A DNA stretch of 15,000 nucleotides from Chromera velia (lineage: Eukaryota; Sar; Chromeraceae), in the NCBI GenBank assembly GCA_018398765.1, contig JAHBMJ010003252.1, positions 1-15,000 of the forward strand, given 5' to 3'. Under the pieces are notes generated by a model. It ran no database searches and was not told the origin of the DNA. It was given only the letters and a program-made list of their open reading frames with translations. The first letter of the stretch is position 1, and each line of letters starts with the position of its first letter. The translations under genes and the position numbers were made by a program. Below, piece by piece: positions 8,625-15,000 of the stretch.

Positions 8625-8909
8625 GGTTCTTATCGATGCCGTTCGCTTTCTGCCATCCTGTTTTGCTTCGAGGTTTCTCTTCTTCACTCACTCACTCCCT
8701 CATGAGGATAGAGGCCATGAACATCATCAGAGATGGAGAGAGAGAGGGGGGGGGNGGGGGGGGAGAGAAAGAAATAAATGAAGGCCCAGGTTCTTATTAA
8801 TACCGTTCCCTTTCTGTCATCCTGTTTCTCTTTAAGATTTTTCTTCTTCACTCACTCACTCCCTCATCTAGTCCCTCATGAGGACAGAGGTCATGATATC
8901 AATAGAGAT

Positions 8910-8949
<40 letters not shown>

Positions 8950-8950
8950 G
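8625..8950. repeat. Imperfect tandem duplication, about 164 bp per copy, each ending in a GA or G tract
   Basis: Copy 1 (8625-8788) and copy 2 (8789 to about 8950) both start GGTTCTTAT. They share CCGTTC, CTTTCTG, ATCCTGTTT, CTTCTTCACTCACTCACTCC and CCTCATGAGGA in order. Copy 1 ends in a G-run containing an undetermined base (N at 8755). Copy 2 ends in a (GA)n tract at about 8914-8944 and has a 12-base insertion that repeats TCCCTCAT. No coding frame spans the copies. Confidence 0.88.
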
Positions 8951-9230
8951 CTAGGAGAGAGGACCTCAAGCATGTAAAGTTCAGAACAGTTGTTAGTTGA
9001 TCACACCACTCTAGACACCACCTAGGGCACCACTAAATCACTTATCACTCATCCATTCTAGTATTGATTCCAGGTCAGATTCTAGGTCAAATTCCTAGTT
9101 TGATTCTAGTAAGAATTCATAGACTAGTTCATAGAGCTAGTTATAGAGTTGAGTAGTAAGTCGATTTAAACCTAGGTTAGTGTTATGATAAATAAAAAAA
9201 AAAATCATTAAAAAAAAAAGTTTTTCTGAT
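8951..9230. other. CTAG-rich stretch ending in A-runs
   Basis: Nine CTAG tetranucleotides fall between 9011 and 9175, embedded in loosely repeated words such as GATTCTAG and ATTCCTAG. The segment ends in two A-runs (about 9191-9203 and 9210-9219), then GTTTTTCTGATC before the LINE tail. It may be the tail of another plus-strand retroposon, but no body was recognised. No gene was seen. Confidence 0.5.
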
Positions 9231-9356
9231 CTTTTTTTTTTTGAATGTAGTGCGGGGCCTAGCCATCACTTAGGCTCTGGCCAACCACAGGGCATGACAT
9301 ACAATGTTGGTTTGTTAACCTAGCGCATTGATTCATTAACATATGGCAACACGAAC

Positions 9357-9629
9357 TCACTCAAATTTGGCTATACACTCCTCAGCCGCCCTCATGCCTG
9401 CCAGAGGCTGGAACGACGATATAAGAGCAATCATCTCTCGGACTTTCTTCTCATTCTCCCCCACTCCTCTACCAGCTGAGGCAGCCACCCATTGCACAAT
9501 TTTCACCCGTTTCTCAATGGGACCCGGTACGCGCTCCTTTATTCTGCTAATGATTCTGTTAAGCTTCTGTCTCTCTCTTTCTCTCTGTGAGCGCACAATA
9601 TCATTCCGTAAGCAGGTGGATCTCATCAT
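9357..9629 (-). pseudogene. Open frame near the 3' end of the LINE, unidentified
   Basis: A 90-residue frame, open a little further upstream without an ATG, is rich in Arg, Lys and Glu (for example KLNRIISRIKERVPGPIEKR). It lies between the reverse transcriptase remnant and the poly(A) tract, on the same strand. That position fits the C-terminal end of a LINE polyprotein, but no domain such as a CCHC knuckle was seen, and it could be unrelated. Confidence 0.3.
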
Positions 9630-9855
9630 AAACCTTTCTGCCAGAGTAAGCTAAGCAGGTCTTCCCTAGCTCCCCCGACTGCATATAACCACCCGTCATT
9701 GCTCTCAGAAGAGGGCGGATGTTTACAGAAGATTTAAGAAAACAAGGGGACAGCGTACGTATGTACAGATCGTTTCCTGTGTCTGACGGACGTGACTGTC
9801 AATTCCTTTCTACTAGAAAGAGCATGGACAGCCTTTGTCTAGAAGGATTCTCTCT

Positions 9856-10212
9856 TTAGAAATCAGTGAAGGCAGCATGAGGATGGAAGATTCTGTCGCT
9901 ATTCTTGCTGCCTTCCTGTTTTCTAGCCCATTGAATTTCACCAAGCCATTGATTCATCTGAATCTTGTGACACGTCTCCTTCCATTTATATTTCCCTTTC
10001 TTTTTTGGTTTTTCTGGGCATGGCTCATCCGTGTCTGCCAGGAGATAATTGTTAAGGGGCACAGCTAGACGCTTGGTGGAAGAGACAAAGAGAGTACAAG
10101 AACCAGCGATGCACGCCTCCCATATAGCCGTGGGCAAGGTGCGTTCTATAAATTTGAGAGACTGAAAGAAGCTGGCCACTTGTTTCGCAAGCAGATAACC
10201 AAAGGGTTCCAA
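9856..10212 (-). pseudogene. Open frame between RT remnant and LINE 3' end, unidentified
   Basis: The frame is open for 118 codons without a convincing ATG. It reads protein-like (LPTAIWEACIAGS, then a Lys/Pro-rich segment). Its place after the reverse transcriptase thumb-like segment suggests the post-RT part of the LINE polyprotein, separated by stops and frameshifts. Identification rests on position only. Confidence 0.3.
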
Positions 10213-10389
10213 ACTAAAAAAGTGAAGAGAGGGAGAAACAAAAGAGTTATAGGATAAACCAAATGACTAGCAAACAAAATGGAGTTACAATGCATCGAGG
10301 CATTAGACATCTGTCAGTGACTGCCTGAGAGGGAGGGCTTCAAGACAAAACATTATAACGGGCACCTAAAGAGCTTTGAACAGTTGAAT

Positions 10390-11094
10390 TCGGGAAAAAA
10401 TTTTAAGGAAGAAACAAAACCAATTGAAGAAAGAGTTCTAAACATACCCTCCAGTGCCCTTTCTACCGACTCAATTCTTGCTTTCACAGTTTTAGATAGA
10501 TCCCCCCCTCAAAGATCCAGTTATCTAGGTACCTGTATTTATCAACATGCTCAACCGGCCTTCCATAAAAAATAAAAGGGGAAGAGGGATCAATGAGAAG
10601 ATTAGGGGAGGGATCATTTTCTCTTTGGGCACTGTATCAAAAGCTTTGGAGAAGTCTACAAATGCTACGATGAGGGGCTCTTTTTTATGTTTAGACTGAA
10701 GAATAAGAAAAGAGAGGGACGCAAACGCTTCCCGTATCCCCATGCCCCTCCTGAAGCCTAGCTGTCTCTCATCGATCTTTGTCTCTTTGCAAAGGCGGAC
10801 GTCCATAACTGGGTCTATAAAAAGAACAAAAATCTTACCCAGGAGACCAACAATGTGAATGGGCCTCCATTCATTACAATCAAGGGAAGGGAGACCCTTC
10901 GGTACTGGAGCAATCCTCAAGACATTCTATCTATATAGCCAAAAAGAAAAAGAATGGAACAAATTAAAGAAGACAAAGAGGAGAAAGCAAGAGAGGGTTA
11001 AGTATTTGAAGTAAAGAGCGAGATGTTCAGGGGCGATTCCATGAAGACCGGCAGCTTTATTCACATCTATTCCTTTCAGGGTTTCTTCTACCAT
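10390..11094 (-). pseudogene. Reverse transcriptase pseudogene of LINE type, catalytic core deleted
   Basis: LINE reverse transcriptases copy element RNA at the target site. Reading down the minus strand, ETLKGIDVNKAAGLHGIAPE (after 11094) matches the N-terminal finger signature. An in-frame TAG follows at 10927-10929. Then come RIAPVPKG, WRPIHIV, QLGFRRGMG and FVDFSKAFDTVP (10627-10662), which are RT fingers and motif A with its aspartate. Only about 19 codons later, in another frame, comes YGRPVEHVDKYRYL, the segment that normally follows motif C by a distance. The YxDD catalytic motif and its surroundings are therefore missing. A further frame change lies at the 7-base G-run (plus-strand C-run 10502-10508), after which KARIESVERALEGMFRTL continues the match. 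The gene is clearly dead: a stop, a deletion and two frame changes. Confidence 0.85.
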
Positions 11095-11767
11095 GATACC
11101 ATGTGCAGAGAAAAAGCAGGGAAGAAGGAGAGGGGAACACAGGGCTAGTAGCTAGGGCCAGCAGGGGCGGGGGGGGGTCCGTCTCCCTTAAACACACGGA
11201 CCCAGAGACGAAAGAAAGAATCAGCAGACGATAGCAGACGGTTTCACCTCCCCATTTTCCTTGCTTTTGGACTTCCTACCGTAGACCTGCACTATCTTGT
11301 ACCATTACCAGATCTTTGTTGGTTCATATGTTGCCTCTCTTGCTAGCCAGGCTGCTAAAGCTTACTGATGTTTCCTTTATTTTGACACAAAAAGGCGCTT
11401 TTGCTGTCTTCTTATCTTAAGTAGTTCTTTGTGATTGGTAGAAAAATTGATACACATATATGGTACTATATATGATTACATATGGTACCACAGTGTAAGC
11501 CATCTATCTGTCTACTTTTGATATACATACTGGCAGAAAGCAAAGCACCGCTTTCGGTGGCCTTAGCATAAGCCACCACCGTCAGGCTTAGTCTAATCAA
11601 AATATCAACAGTATCCCGGGAGTAGTATAGTTTCATGCAGACACACTGAGACACTTTGATATTTAAATTTTTTTATAACTATTAAGCATTGTCAGCATTA
11701 TATTAATATGGAGAAGTGATAAAAAGTGATAATGAGTAGTTACAGTAGTTGTACAAACTACTTAGAT
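11095..11767. other. Region upstream of the LINE remnant, no gene recognised
   Basis: The segment may include the decayed 5' part of the LINE, but no endonuclease motif was seen in any frame. It contains a G-run near 11169. Two hairpin-capable stretches also occur: CACCG-CTTT-CGGTG at 11546-11559, and GGTGGC pairing with GCCACC at 11556-11577. A 62-codon minus-strand frame at 11466-11654 has no recognised domain. Confidence 0.45.
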
Positions 11768-11833
11768 ATGCTGTCTAAAGTTGACTCAAGAGGGAGGGGC
11801 ATAAGAAACATTCATGCCCCCCCCGGCCAGAAT

Positions 11834-11864
11834 GAAGGGGGGGGGCGCGCCCCCCTCCCCCTTC
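11834..11864. repeat. 31-bp near-palindrome of G and C runs
   Basis: GAAG9CGCGCCCCCC is followed by TCCCCCTTC. The two halves pair through the central CGCG with one G-T pair and a small bulge. This foldback core belongs to copy 1 of the repeat inside the 11768-12378 element. The related second copy has CATAC in place of the CGCG centre. Confidence 0.8.
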
Positions 11865-12000
11865 TATACTATAGCCCATCCCCCCCTTATAAGGCTTCTC
11901 GGGTTCACTTATGAACCTTAAAACAGTAAAAAATTGAAGTGGATAAAGATATATGTCATTGAAGTCTACAAAGAGTGCGATTATTTCATACTGAGTCTGT

Positions 12001-12190
12001 CCATCCATTTCTCCATCCAGACTCTGAGTCCGATCCAGTCATGATTCAATCTATCTACCTATCCATCTATCCCAATTCATTCATCTATCCATCTATCAAT
12101 CGACTTACCCATCCATCCATCCATCTATCTACTCTTCGTATTCACTCATCCTGAGGGGAGTTATCCATCCATCTATCCATCCATTCACCC
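12001..12190. repeat. Degenerate CCAT/CTAT tetranucleotide microsatellite
   Basis: Tetranucleotides CCAT, CTAT and TCAT recur through most of this interval, with two interruptions of unique sequence (about 12021-12047 and 12131-12160). The repeat lies between the two G/C-run repeat copies. Confidence 0.9.
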
Positions 12191-12254
12191 CTCCTTCCAG
12201 CCATAACTCCCTCCGGCTGCGTGCCTAGCTGTGCGTGCTGCCCTTTCCCCCTTC

Positions 12255-12285
12255 GCCCCCCCTGGCTCTCTCGGCCAGGGGGGGC
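12255..12285. repeat. 12-bp perfect inverted repeat with 7-base loop
   Basis: GCCCCCCCTGGC at 12255-12266 pairs exactly with GCCAGGGGGGGC at 12274-12285, leaving TCTCTCG as the loop. It directly precedes the second GGGGCATAAG block, so it is probably part of the foldback repeat. In a bacterium this might pass for a terminator, but here a mobile-element foldback is the better explanation. Confidence 0.9.
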
Positions 12286-12378
12286 ATAAGTAAAGCTTAG
12301 GCCCCCCCCGGCCCTATTTGGATCTTAAACTTCTGGAGGGGGGCATACCCCTCTCCCCCTTCAAGTTTAGACAGCATG

Positions 12379-13043
12379 AGTATCAGCATGAGCTACTACC
12401 TATAGGCTACTACCAGCTATAATTATAATAATATAATTAACCAGCTACTAAAATATACTAAGGTGAAGAAGTAGTGAGTGTTTAAATTTTTAGAATAAAA
12501 AGTTGGCTTGTATAGGCTTATGTTTGTTTGGCTTTCTAATCATAATGCAGTTCAAATTGCAATTTACATATACTTGCATGTGTGCATCATGATTGTCTAA
12601 GTTTCTCTTCACCTTCTTCAAATTAGTTTAGTTTAATTAATACCCCGATCATGCATCTTTTTCATTCACGCGCAGTCGCTTGGTTGTTGATGGTGTGTAT
12701 GGCCTGCTATTGTGCCGGCTATCTAGAAGCTGCATGGGGCTAGGCCGCCGGGTCGGCGCCAGAGCTCGGTGGTGTGGCCCAATAGCCCTTATATATTAGC
12801 TCGGCCCGGCATGTGGCCTGACCTTTTTTTTTCATTCATCTGAATTGTGGCATATGCATGCATGCGGATGCCACAAGATTGAAGCTAAATATATAGGTCA
12901 GATATTAAAATTGCTGTCTTCACATACGCTGAATCTGACAGTGCGACCGTCGATCAGTGCCTGCAACAACCCATAACCGTGAGCCACATTCATGAGCACT
13001 GTAAACGTGATTAACATAGGGTGGTGCGAAGTCTGGTATAAGA
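12379..13043. other. Intergenic region upstream of the HExxH gene, with two hairpins
   Basis: The left half is AT-rich with no gene. A GC-rich island at about 12720-12815 can fold: GGGCTA at 12737-12742 pairs with TAGCCC at 12783-12788, with further internal pairing. TTGTGGCAT at 12845-12853 pairs exactly with ATGCCACAA at 12868-12876 around ATGCATGCATGCGG. The right end presumably includes the promoter and 5' untranslated region of the next gene. No core promoter element can be named. Confidence 0.5.
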
Positions 13044-14884
13044 ATGACGGATTCGGACAGTTTCTGTGCAGCAAAGATGGAGGGCGGCCAAAGAGATGAC
13101 TCTCCAGAGGACGATGAGGACGAGAATGTGTTGTTTCGGCAGGAGGCAGATGACGGAAGTGAAGCACATCCTATTGTGGTTCCCTGTGCAGTATGCACAG
13201 AATTCTTCGAAGCTCGCTTCCATTGCGAAAGTTACGTACCAGTTCCGAGGTTTAGAATGGCTCTGAGCGTGCTGGGACGTGGCAGGATCCGTTTACAGCC
13301 TGGGGTATGGTGCACATTCTCCGGGCTGGACGCACATGCAGCCTGCAGGTCAGGTGACACCCACCAGCATGAAGCTGGTCTCCGTCTGCAATTGGAAGCT
13401 GGTAAAACTCATCGTGCGGTCGTGTGGTTTTCTTTCCCGGCGAGACCCTCTCCATGCAGGCACAAAAATTTAATCTGAATCCGAGCCATACATTCTCGGC
13501 TGCGTGGTGCTCCCCTAGAATGAAATGAGTCAGCTGCCTAAGCAACAAACCTGCAAGTTTAATCTTAAAAGACTTATCCCCCACTTGTCCGTCCAGATGA
13601 TTGAGGCCATGCATAGAGGGTTCTCTTGCAGAATCTCCTTTCAATCGACTCTTTCCTTCCCTCCTTCCTCACGTTGCTTGTGGTGAGTCATGCAGGTTTG
13701 TTGACGTTCTTCGCACTCTGGGGGGTCTGAAACTCAATGGGGCCGACTTTCTCCAGAACGCGTCTCCCACCGAAAGCCCCCCCCTTCCCCGGACTTCCGT
13801 ACCGCCCGCTGGCGTGCTTTGTCAATTATTTGGACAGGCACAGGCTTGCATGGGTGTGCGTCTCCAGATGGACCCGGGTTTCTTGTCCCGGCAAGAGCTT
13901 GTGTGTGTGTATTTCGATACCATGTGCGAACATCTGTCCATCAGTCCTGCCGACTTTCTTCCGCTCTTCAGCGTCTCTGAGATCCTCCCCCGAGTTCTGC
14001 ACGTGCAGACTTCCTCGCGACTTATTTTGGCATCCGCTTTCGTTCGCCTTCAGGAACACTACGAGGGGCAAAGCTCTGAATTCAGAGGGCAGAGCTTCGG
14101 GCTCGAGGCCTTCCGCAGCTGGTACAGACAACAGTCACAGACTCCAGGGGCAGAGGGGTGGTGTTACTACCTACAATGGCCGGGGTTTAACGTCCCCTCC
14201 TGGGTGTTGCACAACTGCGGTGCACCGAAAGGACTGGAGGGAGGACTCAGGCCGATTGAGCACGCGCTGTTTCAAACAATTAGCAATGTAGCACACAGAG
14301 TCTCAAAGGGGGTGGGAGGTGGGGGAGGATTAAAAACGACTGGAGCACGTCTGGGCGGGGAAGGGAAAGGAGATGAGGCTCAAACGGAATTCGACCGCAT
14401 GCCATTCACGCTCCCGGAGGAACCGTTTTACGTTATAGGCACATGTGAGGAGGACAGGGAGGCACGTGAAAAGGAGCCTGGGGAAAGGAATCATTGTGAG
14501 AACTCGTGTGGCTCTGTAGATGAGGACTGCGGGCGTGAGAATGTTGAGGTAGAGGAAGATGAGACGCTTCAACATGAGATGGCCCACGGGTTGTTCTTCA
14601 CCAATGAGGACTATCGTGTTGCTGTGCAGGCGGAAATTGGACGGCTTGACGATGACGTGCGTGCAAAGGTGCACAGCAAATTGTTGGCCCTTGGGTACTG
14701 TGATGATCCAGAAATTTTGGAGGACGAGACACAGGCATATATGATCGCGGGGGAGGTTTTTGAAGGCGATTCGGAATTGCGAGAGGGAGCAGGAGTTGAA
14801 AAGACGATTCAAGAGGTAAAAAGGCTGTGGCGCATGGTGGTACGAAAAGAAAAGGCGAAGTTACTAGTAAATGCAGAAGCCTAA
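13044..14884 (+). CDS. Putative HExxH zinc metallopeptidase-like protein of unnamed family (probably two exons)
   Basis: I cannot name the family. The proposed CDS joins 13044-13348 and 13696-14884, giving 497 residues; the junction is in phase (AG plus G makes Arg102). Residues 18-27 are acidic. The middle part contains WCYYLQWPGFNVPSWVL (GFNVPS at 265-270) and later LPEEPFYVIGT. HEMAH at 395-399 fits the HExxH zinc-binding motif, with Glu as catalytic base. It is followed by GLFFTNEDYR and, about 45 residues on, LGYCDDPEILEDETQAYM. A Glu there (444 or 446) could be the third zinc ligand, as in gluzincins. Between YVIGT and HEMAH lies a stretch of about 50 residues rich in Glu and Asp, which looks like a loop insertion. 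No signal peptide or membrane segment was seen. The C-terminal 230 residues are firmly coding. Exon 1 and the exact splice sites are less certain, because other in-phase site pairs exist (for example donor 13402 with acceptor 13631). Confidence 0.68.
13349..13695 (+). other. Inferred intron of the HExxH gene
   Basis: The donor is CCTGCAG followed by GTCAGG at 13349. The acceptor CATGCAG ends at 13695, after a pyrimidine-rich stretch (about 13650-13675). Joining keeps frame and removes in-frame stops that end exon 1 at 13478. Alternatives are donors at 13354 or 13402 joined to the acceptor TTCTCTTGCAG ending at 13631. These also keep frame and would add residues before FVDVLRTL. Confidence 0.5.
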
Positions 14885-15000
14885 CTTTGAATTGACATCA
14901 TCACCATCCATCACCATCATCATCACTGTGGCATGGCAATCAATGATCATTATCATCATCACATGCACGTTGTATATCGCCGTAGTCCCATACATAACTA
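14885..15000. other. 3' flank of the HExxH gene with CAT/ATC microsatellite
   Basis: After the TAA at 14882-14884, CAT/ATC trinucleotides run at about 14895-14928 and again at about 14941-14962, separated by TGTGGCATGG. Frames here would encode His or Ile/Ser strings and are not genes. Nothing else is recognised before the right edge. Confidence 0.8.

Larger units (their letters stand above)
9231..11094 (-). mobile_element. Decayed non-LTR (LINE-type) retrotransposon
   Basis: The reverse transcriptase remnant at 10390-11094 defines the element. Toward lower coordinates, its 3' direction, come two further open frames on the same strand (9856-10212 and 9357-9629). About 115 bases of non-coding DNA then lead to a run of 11 T at 9232-9242, which is a poly(A) tail on the element's strand. 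The order RT, C-terminal region, 3' end, poly(A) is that of LINEs. The 5' end and any endonuclease region were not found, so the 11094 boundary is only the limit of recognised similarity. No target-site duplication was identified. Confidence 0.6.
11768..12378. mobile_element. Possible non-autonomous DNA element or repeat pair with inverted ends
   Basis: ATGCTGTCTAAA at 11768-11779 is the exact reverse complement of 12367-12378. The similarity continues inward (TTGA, then G-rich AGGGNGGGGNAT) for about 33 bases with gaps. Inside are two direct copies of a G/C-run repeat, at about 11800-11880 and about 12275-12378. Both contain GGGGCATAAG, then a C8GGCC block, then a G-run, then CCCCT and CCCCCTTC. 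Between them lies a CCAT/CTAT microsatellite. There is no transposase frame. No convincing target-site duplication was found, so transposition is inferred. Each copy could also be its own short foldback element. Confidence 0.5.

Noticed and set aside
11466-11654. Minus-strand frame considered as an RNase H or copia fragment
   Set aside because: No catalytic residues or conserved motifs could be matched, and the resemblance was only a few residues.
12255-12285. Rho-independent terminator
   Set aside because: The stem is strong, but no T-run follows and the setting is eukaryotic. It fits the adjacent foldback repeat better.
14893-14962. His-rich or Ile/Ser-rich short frames
   Set aside because: They are products of the CAT/ATC microsatellite after the stop codon.

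Overview
The window reads as nuclear DNA of a single-celled eukaryote. Genes are sparse and GT-AG introns can be inferred. There are long pyrimidine or simple-sequence tracts, a decayed LINE-type reverse transcriptase, foldback repeats with long G/C runs, and a very large pentatricopeptide repeat (PPR) gene whose units carry a Gly-Gly-Ser-Gln-Trp signature. The leader of that gene (signal-peptide-like core followed by a Ser/Arg-rich stretch) and its 38-residue PPR style fit an alga with a complex plastid. A chromerid such as Chromera is my best guess, with stramenopiles or dinoflagellates as alternatives. This assignment is inference from memory of such proteins, not a search result. No rRNA, intact tRNA or CRISPR was seen.

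Layout. Bases 1-1080 are polypyrimidine/polypurine low-complexity sequence, with one ordinary-looking island near 184-283 that could be an exon. Bases 1080-2860 are AT-rich and apparently non-coding, with a (TG)n tract and a 10-bp phased AT repeat. Bases 2860-3886 have higher GC and hold a 17-bp perfect inverted repeat and related motifs, but no convincing gene. Bases 3887-8180 hold the PPR gene, two exons around a 604-bp intron full of CACT-type repeats, with about 24 PPR units. Bases 8181-9230 hold a possible SINE, a 164-bp imperfect tandem duplication (with one N in a G-run) and a CTAG-rich stretch. Bases 9231-11094 are a broken minus-strand non-LTR retrotransposon whose reverse transcriptase has lost its catalytic core. 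Bases 11768-12378 are bounded by 12-bp inverted ends and contain two copies of a foldback G/C-run repeat around a CCAT/CTAT microsatellite. Bases 13044-14884 hold a second gene, probably of two exons, encoding a protein with an HExxH zinc-protease motif.

The two genes have no evident functional link. The PPR protein is probably an organelle RNA-binding factor. The HExxH protein is a putative metallopeptidase of a family I cannot name. I found no convincing new multi-gene system. The most interesting points are the PPR architecture with its inferred targeting exon, the acidic insertion just before the HEMAH motif, the foldback-repeat element, and the possible shared 3' tail of a SINE and a LINE.
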